A stretch of 64,000 nt of DNA from Pseudofulvimonas gallinarii. GTDB taxonomy: Bacteria; Pseudomonadota; Gammaproteobacteria; Xanthomonadales; UBA2363. Below, one piece after another: positions 1-9,306 of the stretch. Where the stretch lies: NCBI RefSeq assembly GCF_004343305.1, contig NZ_SMAF01000004.1, positions 62,001 to 126,000 on the forward strand, given 5' to 3'. A model generated the notes under the pieces. The model did no database searches. It was not told the origin of the DNA and saw only the letters and a list, made by a program, of their open reading frames with translations. Numbering within the stretch: the first letter of the stretch is position 1; each line of letters starts with the position of its first letter. The translations under genes were made by a program, and so were the position numbers.

Positions 1-212
1 GCCGCCGCTTCCGGCGTATTGACCGTCAACCTGACCAGCTCGGAGCCGGCCCGCCACAACTCGGCCACCTGCCGCGTCGTGCCCTGGATGTCCGCGCTAT
101 CGGTATTGGTCATCGACTGCACGACGACCGGCGCACCGCCGCCGATGCGCACGTTGCCGACCGTCACCGCCGTGGTGCGGCGGCGCTGGCCGGGCTGGAG
201 ATCGGCGCTCAT
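1..212 (-). CDS. ispG: 4-hydroxy-3-methylbut-2-enyl diphosphate synthase, N-terminal part (runs off the left edge)
   Basis: The complement strand encodes about 70 residues from an ATG at 212, preceded by a GAGGA ribosome-binding site. The fragment contains [11 protein letters not shown] and [16 protein letters not shown], which match the start of the TIM-barrel domain of IspG/GcpE. That enzyme is an iron-sulfur protein making HMBPP in the MEP isoprenoid pathway. The catalytic cysteines lie beyond the window, so completeness cannot be judged. It points away from the peptidase gene on its right. The other window edge cuts dxr, another MEP gene. Confidence 0.88.
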   Translation of the reverse strand, partial: MSADLQPGQRRRTTAVTVGNVRIGGGAPVVVQSMTNTDSADIQGTTRQVAELWRAGSELVRLTVNTPEAA

Positions 213-327
213 GTCCGTGGTTGTCCTCGAATGTTTGCGGCTGGACGCGTCAGCGCGGCCGGCGACTTGAGTCGTCCGCCGCTTTGGCCGAGACTGGGCC
301 GCCGTTTACGGATTCCCGTCCGGCGCC

Positions 328-2376
328 ATGGCCCTTCGCTTCGTCCTGCGCTGTCTGCTTGACCTGCCAGCGGTGATGCCGGCGCACGCGCAGTTTACCG
401 TGGAACGCCTGTGGGAACTGAACCGCATGGGTGACTTCGCCGTCGCCCCGGATGGCCGATCGGTCGCGGTGACGACCACCGCGTTCGACTTTGATGTGAA
501 TGGCAGCCAGACCCGCCTGTGGCTGGTCGACAGCCTCGCCCGGCGCCCCGCCCGGGCCCTCGGCACGCCGGAAGGCAGCGACAGTGATCCGGCGTGGCAC
601 CCGGATGGACGGCGCCTGTTTTTCCTCGGCACGCGGCCGGGCACACCGACGCAACTCCATGAAACCGGTATCGATGGCGGACCTTCGCGGGCACTGACGA
701 GCCTGCCGGTGTCCGTTCGCCGCTTCCGCGTTGTCGAAGATGGCGAGGCCATCGTCTTCGAGGCCCTGACCTGGCCCGACCTCGATGCCGACTTCAAGGC
801 CGTCCAGGCACGCCTGCAGGCGCAGCGCGCCGACGCGACGCAGGCGCGCATCAGCGAAAGCCGCCTGCTGCGTTACTGGGACCGCTACCGGACGGACGGC
901 CGCGTGCCGCACCTGTTCCGCCTCGACCTTGGCGACGGCTCGATCCGCGACCTGATGCCGGGGTTCGACCGCCTGACGGGACTCGACGGCTTCGACTGGG
1001 ATGCATCGGCGGACGGCCGCTGGCTGGTGTACTCGGCCAACATCACGCCCGCGCCCTACACCACGATCGATTTCGACCTGTTCCTGCAATCGACCGAAAG
1101 GGGCGTCGACACGGCCCGCAACCTGACCGCGGACAACCCGGCGGACGACGTCGAACCCGTGTTCTCGCCCGATGGGCAGTCGATCGCCTACGGCCGGTTC
1201 AGTCGACCCGGCACCGGTTCGGACCTGAAACGCCTCGCCGTCCTCGACCTGCGGACATCCGGCCCGGCGCAAGTGGTCGGCGACGACCTGCCCGGGCCCG
1301 TCCGCGACTGGACCTTCACGCACGACGGCACGGCGCTCTACTTCCATGTCGAGGACGGCGGCCGCATCGATCTCTACCAGTGGAAGCAGCAGCGCCTGCG
1401 TCGGCTGGTCGAGGGCGGCAGCACCGCGAAGGTGCAGGTGGCGGGCAGCGGCATCGTCTATCTGCGCCATGCCTTCGACAGCCCGCACGACCTGTGGCGA
1501 CTGGATCCGGGCGCCGGCCCGCGCCGCTTCACCACGCTCAACGATTCACGCGTGAAAGCCCTGCGCCACGGCCGTTACCAGAGCGTGACGTTCACCGGCG
1601 CGGACAGCGACCCCGTGCAGATGTTCGTCGCCTATCCGCCGGGATGGCGACACGGCAGCCGCCATCCGGCCGTCGTGCTCAATCACGGCGGCCCGTTTTC
1701 GGCCTGGACCGACGGTTTCAGTTTCCGCTGGCATCCCGGCGTCCTGGCCGCGCGCGGATACGTCGTCGCATTGCCGAACGTGCACGGATCCACCGGTTTC
1801 GGCCAGGCGTTCGCCGACAGCATCCTCGGCAACCACGGCGAGAAGCCCGCGGCCGATGCCCTCGCCGCCGCGGACTGGCTGGTCGCCCATGCCGGCGTCG
1901 ATCCTGACCGCATCGCCGTGGCCGGTGGATCCTATGGCGGCTATCTCGCCGCCCTGCTGACCGGCCTGAGCGACCGGTTCCGCGCCGCGATCGTCCACGC
2001 CGGCATCTACGACCTTGGCCACCAGTTCGCCGCCGATTCGCACTGGCAGCGCCCGGTCGCCTACGGTGCCGCGCCCTGGGCCAACCCGGAAGCCCTGGCG
2101 GACTGGTCGCCCAGCAGGCTGGTGCCGCGGATGACGACGCCAACGCTGATCCTGCACGGCGAACTGGATTACCGTGTGCCGGTCACCCAGGGCATCAACC
2201 TCCACGGCGCGCTCAGTGGAAAGGGCGTGCCCTCGCGCATCGTCGTGTTTCCGAACGAGAACCATCGCATCAACCGGCCCCAGGCCGCGCGCCTGTGGTG
2301 GAACGAAGTGTTCGACTGGCTCGATCGCTGGACCGGCCCGCGGCGCGCTGCCCACGCACAGGACACAGCCCCTTGA
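328..2376 (+). CDS. Secreted S9 (prolyl oligopeptidase family) peptidase
   Basis: The 682-residue product begins with a short hydrophobic leader ending AHA-Q, consistent with a Sec signal peptide and periplasmic location. Residues about 30-400 show WD/TolB-like beta-propeller repeats (for example FSPDGQSIAYGRFS). The C-terminal alpha/beta-hydrolase domain has the nucleophile motif GGSYGG (Ser535), Asp614 in HGELDYRVP and His646 in NENHRI, a complete S9 triad. It is therefore a serine peptidase of the DPP IV / acylaminoacyl-peptidase type; the exact specificity cannot be read from sequence. No strong Shine-Dalgarno precedes the chosen ATG. Its stop overlaps the TTG start of xseA, so the two genes are probably translationally coupled. 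Confidence 0.88.
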   Translation: MALRFVLRCLLDLPAVMPAHAQFTVERLWELNRMGDFAVAPDGRSVAVTTTAFDFDVNGSQTRLWLVDSLARRPARALGTPEGSDSDPAWHPDGRRLFFLGTRPGTPTQLHETGIDGGPSRALTSLPVSVRRFRVVEDGEAIVFEALTWPDLDADFKAVQARLQAQRADATQARISESRLLRYWDRYRTDGRVPHLFRLDLGDGSIRDLMPGFDRLTGLDGFDWDASADGRWLVYSANITPAPYTTIDFDLFLQSTERGVDTARNLTADNPADDVEPVFSPDGQSIAYGRFSRPGTGSDLKRLAVLDLRTSGPAQVVGDDLPGPVRDWTFTHDGTALYFHVEDGGRIDLYQWKQQRLRRLVEGGSTAKVQVAGSGIVYLRHAFDSPHDLWRLDPGAGPRRFTTLNDSRVKALRHGRYQSVTFTGADSDPVQMFVAYPPGWRHGSRHPAVVLNHGGPFSAWTDGFSFRWHPGVLAARGYVVALPNVHGSTGFGQAFADSILGNHGEKPAADALAAADWLVAHAGVDPDRIAVAGGSYGGYLAALLTGLSDRFRAAIVHAGIYDLGHQFAADSHWQRPVAYGAAPWANPEALADWSPSRLVPRMTTPTLILHGELDYRVPVTQGINLHGALSGKGVPSRIVVFPNENHRINRPQAARLWWNEVFDWLDRWTGPRRAAHAQDTAP

Positions 2377-3758
2377 GTACGCCCGACCCGCGCGAGATCC
2401 TCACGCCCAGTTCGCTCAACCGCCTGGTGCGGCAGCTTCTGGACGACGCCATGCCCCCGGTGTGGGTGGAAGGCGAGCTGTCGAACGTCGCCCGGCCGGC
2501 GTCGGGACACCTTTACTTCACGCTGAAGGATGCCGGGGCGCAGATCCGCTGCGCGATGTTCCGCACGGCGGCGACGCGCCTGCGCTTCCGTGCCGGCGAC
2601 GGCCTGCACGTGCGCCTGCGCGGACGTGTCGGACTGTACGAACCGCGCGGCGACTACCAGCTTATCGTCGACGCGATGGAGGAAGCCGGTGAAGGCGCCC
2701 TTCAGCGCGCCTACGAAGCGCTGAAGGCGCGGCTCGCCGCCGAAGGGGTGTTCAACAGCGCGCGCAAACAGCCACTGCCGGCATTCCCCAAGCGGCTGGC
2801 CGTGATCACCTCGCCGTCCGGCGCCGCCATCCGCGACGTGCTCACCGTCATCGCCCGGCGTTTCCCGCTGCTCCCGGTCGATATCCTGCCGTCGCCGGTG
2901 CAGGGTGCGGAGGCCGTGCCGGTGCTGCGGGCACAGTTGCGTGCCGCCATCGCCGCAGGCCGGCACGATGTCATCCTCATCACCCGCGGCGGCGGCTCGC
3001 TGGAAGACCTCTGGGCCTTCAACGACGAAGGACTGGCTCGCGACATCGCCGCCTCGCCCGTGCCGGTTGTCGCCGCCATCGGCCACGAAGTGGACGTGAC
3101 GCTGGCGGAACTGGCCGCCGACCTGCGCGCACCGACGCCCTCGGCAGCCGCCGAGTCCATCGCACCGGACGGTGCGCAACTGGCGCGGCAACTCCGCCTG
3201 CTCGGCCAGCGCCTGCGCCGTGACACCACGCGCCATTTGCAGGGGCTGGCGCAGCGTCTGGATTCCGCGCGCCTGCGCCTGCAGTCGCGTGATCCGCGCC
3301 GACAGCTGGAACACATGCGCGAACGCGCTCTCGCCGCCCGTCAACGTCTGCTGCTCGCGATGCGCAATGGCCTGGCGAACCGCCGCGGCCGCCTCGCCAC
3401 CTCGGCGACCGCGCTGCGCAGCCAGCGACCGGAACGCCGCATCGCGCAGTGGCGCCTGCAGCTGCAGCAGGCCGGCCGACGCCTTCGCCACGGTGCGATC
3501 CAGCAGCAGCGCCAGCAGCGGCAGCGGCTTGAAACCGCCGGCCGCAGCCTCAATGCCCTGAGCCCCTTGCGCACCCTTGAACGGGGCTACGCCATCGTCC
3601 GTGAACCGGCCGCGGGCCATGTCCTGACCTCCGCCCACGAGGCGGCGCAACAGGCACGCCTGCACGTTCGCTGGCAGGACGGCCAACTGCTGGCGACGCC
3701 GCTTCCCGACTCGTTGCAGCGCCTGCCTGGCCCGGACCGGTCCGGCCAGGCCGACTGA
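2373..3758 (+). CDS. xseA: Exodeoxyribonuclease VII large subunit
   Basis: The 461-residue product has an N-terminal OB-fold (VWVEGELSNVARPASGHLYF), then the conserved core KRLAVITSPSGAAIRDV, ITRGGGSLEDLWAFN and AIGHEVDVTL, followed by a long helical coiled-coil region and a closing TLERGYAIV segment. These are hallmarks of XseA, which with XseB degrades single-stranded DNA. The start is a TTG at 2373 overlapping the upstream stop (TTGA), with AGGA ten bases upstream. The open frame extends further upstream, but family alignment favours this start (STPDPREILTPSSLN). xseB is not in the window. Confidence 0.95.
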   Translation: MSTPDPREILTPSSLNRLVRQLLDDAMPPVWVEGELSNVARPASGHLYFTLKDAGAQIRCAMFRTAATRLRFRAGDGLHVRLRGRVGLYEPRGDYQLIVDAMEEAGEGALQRAYEALKARLAAEGVFNSARKQPLPAFPKRLAVITSPSGAAIRDVLTVIARRFPLLPVDILPSPVQGAEAVPVLRAQLRAAIAAGRHDVILITRGGGSLEDLWAFNDEGLARDIAASPVPVVAAIGHEVDVTLAELAADLRAPTPSAAAESIAPDGAQLARQLRLLGQRLRRDTTRHLQGLAQRLDSARLRLQSRDPRRQLEHMRERALAARQRLLLAMRNGLANRRGRLATSATALRSQRPERRIAQWRLQLQQAGRRLRHGAIQQQRQQRQRLETAGRSLNALSPLRTLERGYAIVREPAAGHVLTSAHEAAQQARLHVRWQDGQLLATPLPDSLQRLPGPDRSGQAD

Positions 3759-3843
3759 AAGTGCCGCCGTCGCCGACGCGCGGCCGCCTGCGCCACCCGC
3801 CGCGGCGAAAACCGGCTAGAAAATGGCCGCCACGGCGTTCCTG

Positions 3844-3859
3844 CGTGATATAAGTCACA
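3844..3859 (+). promoter_or_regulatory. Candidate CRP/Clp-type binding site upstream of the FimX-like gene
   Basis: The sequence CGTGATATAAGTCACA contains the core GTGA-N6-TCAC with the right half-site TCACA complete. This matches the CRP consensus TGTGA-N6-TCACA used by Clp, the c-di-GMP-responsive CRP homologue of xanthomonads. It ends 27 bases before the ATG at 3887. It overlaps TATAAG and abuts CATATT, either of which could be a -10 element, so binding would probably repress. Assignment rests on sequence match alone. Confidence 0.5.
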
Positions 3860-3886
3860 TATTCGCCCCAGCCGTAAACGCGGCCC

Positions 3887-5626
3887 ATGTCCCGCCCCAG
3901 GCCCAAGACTCCCGTCGACATCGCTCCGACCGCGCTTCCGCGAGAAGACGCGGCGGTGCCGGAACACCTCTACGACTGCCTGCCGGCAGCGGTATTCGTC
4001 ATCGACGTCGACTCCGGGCAGATCGTGCATGCCAACGCCGGCGCGGTCGAACTGAGCGGCTTCCCGCTCGACCAGCTGGTCGGGCGCTTTGCTGTCCGCC
4101 TTTTTCCACGCAGCGACGTCTCGCGCTTCATCGATCCGCAGGCGGAAGTGCGCTTGCAGGGTGGATTCCTGGGCTGGATCCGCACGCGCGGCAAGGTGGA
4201 CGTCGCCATCGCGGCACGCATCAGTACCGTGTCCGGCACCTCGCCGCGCAGGGCCCTGCTGGTCGCCTTCGACATCACCGAGACCCGCCAGCAGCTGGAC
4301 AGCCTGTCCGAACGCGCCCGCATCGACACCCGCACCGGCCTGCTTCAGCGCGACGAGTTCGAGTCGGCACTCGCCGACATGGTGCTGTGCCGTCCCGGCC
4401 AGAACTCCTCGGCGGCGCTGTCCATCGCGTTCGACGGCGTGCAGCGTCTGCGCGACAGCCTCGGCCGCGAACAGGGCGACCTGCTGCTTGCCGAACTGGC
4501 GCGCCGCCTGCGCGAAGCCAGCGTCGCGCCCACGCTGATCGCCCGTGACGGCCAGGACGGCATCCTGCTGGTCTGGAACGACCTGCCGCCGGGCCTGCTG
4601 GAAGCCCGGCAGGAACTGGACCAGCGCGCGTCGGCGCTGCTCGCGTCCAGCCGGCAGCCGTATTTCGTCCAGGCCGTCATCATGGTCTGTACCTGCAGCA
4701 TCGGCATCGCGCTGGCGCCGCACGACGCCGACACGCCGGGCGCGCTGCTGCACTACGCCGACCTCGCCCGCCGCCAGCAGCAGGCGGAAGGCCACGATGG
4801 CCACCACCACTTCGTCAATGGCGACCTGCGCCGGGTCAACGACGAACTGGAAGTCGAGAGCAACCTGCGCGAAGCCCTGCGCCACCGCAACCTGGAGCAG
4901 CGCTGGCTGCCCGTCGTGCGGCTCTCCGACGGCCTCTGCGTCGGTGTCGAGGCCCTGCTGCGCGGCAACGAACCGCTGCAGCGACATGAGGCCGGGCGCA
5001 TCGTCGCGATCGCCCAGGCGCGCGGCCTGCTTCCGGAAGTCGGGCGGCTCAGCCTGCGCCAGGCCGCCGACTCCTATGCACAGCTGGGCCGCGCCGGGCG
5101 CACCGCGGCCATCCAGTATTTCGGCCTGAACCTGGGCGCCGACGAGGTCACCGCGCCGGGATTCGTGGAAGAGCTGATCGAAACCGCCCAGGCCGTCGCC
5201 ATGCCGCTCGACCGCCTGATGCTGGAGATCGGCGAGGCCGACCTCACCGCGCGCATGGCCGGCGTCGGGCCGCCGCTGCACCTGCTCGCCGAACACGGCG
5301 TGCGCGTGGCGATCGACGGCTTCGGCAGCGGCTTCGCTTCGATGAGCACGCTGGGCAACCTGCCGGTCGGGATGATCAAGATCGACCGCCGTTTCGTCTG
5401 GCAGCTTGAACACAACGCATACGACCGCGAGATCGTGCGCACGATGATCGAGCTGGCCCACCGCATCGACCTGCGGGTGACGGCGGTCGGTGTCGAAACC
5501 GCGGCGCAGCAGCAGATCCTGCGCGACCTCGGCTGCGACTTCGCCCAGGGCTACCTGTACAGCCGGCCCTTGCCGCTGGCCGAGCTGGTCGAGTTCCTGC
5601 GCCCGCACGCCGCGCGCGCGCGCTGA
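3887..5626 (+). CDS. PAS-GGDEF-EAL protein with degenerate catalytic sites (FimX-like c-di-GMP receptor)
   Basis: The 579-residue protein has a PAS-like sensor (about 27-135), a GGDEF-like domain (about 145-300) and an EAL-like domain (about 325-575). The GGDEF signature is replaced by GQDGI around residues 222-226, so cyclase activity is unlikely. In the EAL domain EALLR (355-359) and KIDRRF are kept. The metal-binding DD pair reads D477-G478, and EGVE reads V534-G-V-E537. Hydrolysis is therefore doubtful while nucleotide binding may persist. FimX of Pseudomonas and Xanthomonas has this logic and regulates type IV pili through PilZ and PilB. A pilZ gene lies 3.7 kb downstream. Unlike FimX it has no obvious receiver domain. 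A Clp-type site precedes it. Confidence 0.75.
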   Translation: MSRPRPKTPVDIAPTALPREDAAVPEHLYDCLPAAVFVIDVDSGQIVHANAGAVELSGFPLDQLVGRFAVRLFPRSDVSRFIDPQAEVRLQGGFLGWIRTRGKVDVAIAARISTVSGTSPRRALLVAFDITETRQQLDSLSERARIDTRTGLLQRDEFESALADMVLCRPGQNSSAALSIAFDGVQRLRDSLGREQGDLLLAELARRLREASVAPTLIARDGQDGILLVWNDLPPGLLEARQELDQRASALLASSRQPYFVQAVIMVCTCSIGIALAPHDADTPGALLHYADLARRQQQAEGHDGHHHFVNGDLRRVNDELEVESNLREALRHRNLEQRWLPVVRLSDGLCVGVEALLRGNEPLQRHEAGRIVAIAQARGLLPEVGRLSLRQAADSYAQLGRAGRTAAIQYFGLNLGADEVTAPGFVEELIETAQAVAMPLDRLMLEIGEADLTARMAGVGPPLHLLAEHGVRVAIDGFGSGFASMSTLGNLPVGMIKIDRRFVWQLEHNAYDREIVRTMIELAHRIDLRVTAVGVETAAQQQILRDLGCDFAQGYLYSRPLPLAELVEFLRPHAARAR

Positions 5627-5738
5627 GGACGCCGTCGCGCGGACACCGCGCAGCCCAGCTGTGAGAAACTAGCGCGGCCACCAGATTGCCGTGCGGGACG
5701 CCTGCAGGCGCCTGCACCGACCACGGAGACTCCGGCCG

Positions 5739-7781
5739 ATGTTTGAAGGACTGCGACCGCGGCATTGCCGCGCCGAACTGCGCGACGACGGTATCGCCGT
5801 CATCACCCTGGACCGCGCCGACAAGCCGGTGAATGCACTGGCCCAGGCGCTGATCGACGAGATCGGCCAGCTGGTCGAGCGCATGGCCATCGAGCCGCCG
5901 AAGGGACTGGTCTTCATGTCCGCGAAGGATGGCGGCTTCTCGCCCGGCGCCGACATCGGCGAGTTCGAGGGCTTCTTCGCGCAGGGCACCATCGCCGACG
6001 CGATCAGCAACGGCCACAGGGTCTTCGACGCCATCGCGCGACTGCGCTGCCCGACCGTGGCGGCGATCCACGGCCACTGCTTCGGGGGCGGCATGGAGCT
6101 GTCGCTGGCCTGCGACTACCGTGTCGCCGCCGACACGCCGGACACCCGCCTGGGCCTGCCGGAAGTGAAGCTCGGCATCCATCCCGGCTGGGGCGGCCTC
6201 GCCCGCCTGCCGCACCTGGTCGGCGCCCCGGAAGCCATGCGCATGATGCTGGCCGGTGGCTCGCTGAGCGCGTCGCGCGCACGCGCGATCGGGCTGGTCG
6301 ATGGCGTCGTTCCGCGCGAAGACCTGATGGCGAAGGCCACCGACCTGGTGCGCACGCGCCCTGCCCGCCCGTTCAGGCAGCGCCTCACCGCGTGGGCGAC
6401 GAACACCTGGCCGGCGCGCGTCGCGCTGGCGCCGACCCTGCGCAAGACCGTGCAGCGCAAGGCGCCCCGCAAGCACTACCCGGCGCCGTACGCGATGATC
6501 GATGTATGGCGCAAGCACGGCGGCAGCGTCGCCAAGGCACTGCGTCCGGAAATCCGCTCGGTGGTCAGGCTTGCCGGCACGCCGACCGCACACAACCTGG
6601 TACGCGTGTATTTCCTCCAGGAAGGCCTGAAGGCGCGCGGCGCCGGCACCGGTCACGGCATCCATCATGTCCATGTCATCGGCGCCGGCGTGATGGGCGG
6701 TGACATCGCCGCCTGGGCGGCAATGCAGGGTTTCAACGTCACCCTGCAGGACCAGAACGCGCAGGCCGTGCAGGCGGCACTGGCACGCGCCGGCACGCTG
6801 TTCGAGAAGCGCCTGAAGACCGCCGATCGCATCGAGGCCGCCCGCAGGCGGCTGGCCGGCGATCCGGAAGGCGCACGCGTCGGCGAGGCCGACCTCGTCA
6901 TCGAGGCCATCGTCGAAAAGGTCGAGGTCAAGCGCGCGCTGTTCGCCGACATCGAGCCGAAGATGAAGCCCGATGCCCTGCTCGCCACGAATACCTCGAG
7001 CATCGTGCTCGAAGACCTGCGCGAAGGGCTGGCGCGCCCGCAGAACTTCATCGGGCTGCATTACTTCAATCCGGTGCCCATGCTGCCGCTGGTCGAGGTG
7101 GTGCACCACGACCAGGCCAGCGGGGAATCGCTCAGGCGCGGCCTGGCCTTCGTCCGCGGCCACGACAAGCTGCCGCTGGCCGCCGCCAGCGCGCCGGGCT
7201 TCCTGGTCAACCGCATCCTGTTCCCGTACCTGCTGGAAGCCTTCCGCCTGCGCGAGGAGGGGGTGCCGCTGCGCGCCATCGACGAGGCCGCCGTCCGCTT
7301 CGGCATGCCGATGGGGCCGGTCGAGCTGGCCGACCAGGTCGGCCTGGACGTCTGCGCGCATGTCGGTGCCGTGATCGCGCCGAAACTCGGCGTCGAGCTG
7401 CCCGGCGGCGTCGAAGCGCTGATCGCGGCCGGCAAGCGCGGTCGCAAGGACGGCGAAGGTTTCTACACCTATCCCGAAGGGAAGGCCGTCAAGCCGCCGC
7501 TGCCGGAAAACTACGTGCCGCCGGTCGACCTGGAGGATCGCCTGATCCTGCCGCTGCTCAACGAAGCGGTCGCCTGCCTGCACGAAGGCATCGTCGCTTC
7601 CGCCGATGAACTCGATGCCGGCGTGATCTTCGGCACCGGCTTCGCGCCGTTCCGTGGCGGCCCGATCCAGCACATCCGTGCCGTCGGCAAGGACGAGGTC
7701 ATCAAACGGCTGACCGAACTGGCCAAGCGCCACGGCCCGCGCTTCGCGCCCCGACCCGGCTGGTCCGAACTGGCGTCCTGA
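5739..7781 (+). CDS. 3-hydroxyacyl-CoA dehydrogenase / enoyl-CoA hydratase (FadB/FadJ alpha subunit type)
   Basis: The 680-residue bifunctional beta-oxidation enzyme has an N-terminal crotonase domain with HGHCFGGGMELSLACDYRVA and PEVKLGIHPGWGG. Both catalytic glutamates are present (Glu120 and Glu142, corresponding to Glu119 and Glu139 of E. coli FadB). The dehydrogenase part begins with the NAD motif GAGVMG (315-320) and carries the catalytic segment HYFNPVPMLPLVEVV starting at His441. It should hydrate enoyl-CoA and oxidise 3-hydroxyacyl-CoA. It is about 35-50 residues shorter than E. coli FadJ/FadB. The thiolase partner is not adjacent. The ATG at 5739 has GGAGA nine bases upstream and is preferred over an upstream in-frame start at 5691. 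Confidence 0.93.
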   Translation: MFEGLRPRHCRAELRDDGIAVITLDRADKPVNALAQALIDEIGQLVERMAIEPPKGLVFMSAKDGGFSPGADIGEFEGFFAQGTIADAISNGHRVFDAIARLRCPTVAAIHGHCFGGGMELSLACDYRVAADTPDTRLGLPEVKLGIHPGWGGLARLPHLVGAPEAMRMMLAGGSLSASRARAIGLVDGVVPREDLMAKATDLVRTRPARPFRQRLTAWATNTWPARVALAPTLRKTVQRKAPRKHYPAPYAMIDVWRKHGGSVAKALRPEIRSVVRLAGTPTAHNLVRVYFLQEGLKARGAGTGHGIHHVHVIGAGVMGGDIAAWAAMQGFNVTLQDQNAQAVQAALARAGTLFEKRLKTADRIEAARRRLAGDPEGARVGEADLVIEAIVEKVEVKRALFADIEPKMKPDALLATNTSSIVLEDLREGLARPQNFIGLHYFNPVPMLPLVEVVHHDQASGESLRRGLAFVRGHDKLPLAAASAPGFLVNRILFPYLLEAFRLREEGVPLRAIDEAAVRFGMPMGPVELADQVGLDVCAHVGAVIAPKLGVELPGGVEALIAAGKRGRKDGEGFYTYPEGKAVKPPLPENYVPPVDLEDRLILPLLNEAVACLHEGIVASADELDAGVIFGTGFAPFRGGPIQHIRAVGKDEVIKRLTELAKRHGPRFAPRPGWSELAS

Positions 7782-7888
7782 GGCGCAGCCGGTCCGCGCC
7801 GGTGTCCGCCGCCCGCCGCACGCGGTCTGCGCCGATGCCCGCCGCCTGCTGCGCCTGACGGCGTCGAATGTCCGCAGGCGGTCGCACA

Positions 7889-9232
7889 GTGACAAGGCGT
7901 ACGCTCCGCATGGTGCCTGCCCTGGCGCTGGGGCTGGTCGCCACGCTCGCACTGTGGGCTTTCGGTTAAGGCATCGTCGCCATCAGGGATCCCGATCTCG
8001 GCGGCCCGGATCCGGCTGCCCAGGCGTGGGGCTGGCATCAGGCGCTCACTCCCGCGTTCGAAACCTGGGCGCGGGGGCGGGTCGTTTCTTCCGCGGCGCA
8101 GAAACTGTCGATCAGGGAAATTTCAGCGACCGAATGGCCACTGTTCTGCGCGGTCTTCTTTCTACGCGCAACCGAGAACCTCGATCGCGCCTGGACGGCG
8201 GCGCGCGGCCGCCCCCGTCCCGCGGTCTATGCCGAGGCGGCGGTACACGCTGCAGCAGAGTTGCTGGCGGATCCGGGGCATGCGCACTGGGTGCAGCTGC
8301 ACTGGGGCGAAGACCAGTATCTCGACAGGGAGAACGTCTTCTACCGGATGCTGCTGATCGACGGCCTGGCAACGCAGGCGCGGATCTACGGCAATACGCC
8401 ACACCTCGACCTGCTCCGGTCGCAGGTCGAGTCTTTGGCCGCCGAACTTGCCAACTCCGCGACGTGCCTGTTGGCCGATTTTCCGGCCCAGACATTCCCT
8501 GCGGACGTCGCGGCCGCGTGGCACGCCATCCTGCGTGCCGACGTCGTCCTCGGCACCAGCCACCGACAACGGGTCGCCGAGGGTCTGCGCGGTTTCACCG
8601 GCGTCATGGCACCGGGCGGTGGACTGCCGCCCTATGCCTGGTTCGATGATCCGCCCAGGCACACGCCGGTACGCGGTTCGGCAAACGCCTGGCTGCTGCA
8701 CCACGCCCCCTTGCTCTGGCCGGAACAGGCTGCGAGCTGGGCCGGAACGTTCAACCGGCAATTCTGGCAGGCGTCACGCTGGCGCGTCGGCTACCGCGAG
8801 TTCGCACGCAACGAGCGGCATCCCCATTCCGGAGACATCGACTCGGGTCCGATCATTGCCGGTCTGGGCGTTGCCGCAAGCGCCTTCGGCATCGGCGCAA
8901 CACGCATCCAGGCGGATGCCGCGAAAGCCCGGCCCCTCGCCCTGCAGGCCATCGCCCTGTCGTGGCCGCTTCCAAACGGCCGCTTGCTGCTGCCTATGGT
9001 GCTGTCGGACATCGGGCATGCACCGATGCTCGGCGAAGCGGCACTGCTCTACAACCTCAGCCTTGCCCCCTCACCGTCGCCAGCAGGCGGCAACGGAGGC
9101 CCTGGACCCGTGCCCTGGCTGGTCTGGACCATCCTGGCCGCCCAGCTGTTCCTTGGACTGTCCGCGCTGGTGTTCGCCGTACGTTTGTTCCGCCCCGGCT
9201 CCGGCAGCGACGCGCGCGGTTCCGCCGACTGA
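7889..9232 (+). pseudogene. Conserved-looking membrane-anchored protein interrupted by one in-frame TAA
   Basis: One frame runs from a GTG at 7889 (a hydrophobic leader MVPALALGLVATLALWAFG) to the TGA at 9230-9232, broken only by TAA at 7967-7969. After the stop the frame continues with protein-like sequence (RDPDLGGPDPAAQAWGWHQALTP split around 7980, then TEWPLFCAVFFLRATENL) for about 420 codons. No ATG or GTG with a ribosome-binding site occurs just after the stop; the first alternative start in frame is TTG at 8261. The C-terminus has a transmembrane helix (WLVWTILAAQLFLGLSALVF) and a short polar tail. The body is rich in Trp and His and recalls alpha-toroid-like xanthomonad hypothetical proteins; I cannot name a function. 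It is a nonsense mutation, a readthrough site or a sequencing error. Confidence 0.6.
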
Positions 9233-9306
9233 CGGGAGAACCAGGCAACCCTGGGTACCTGCTGCTCCGGGCCCGTACACCGCCGCCGTGACCCACGCGG
9301 CCATCG

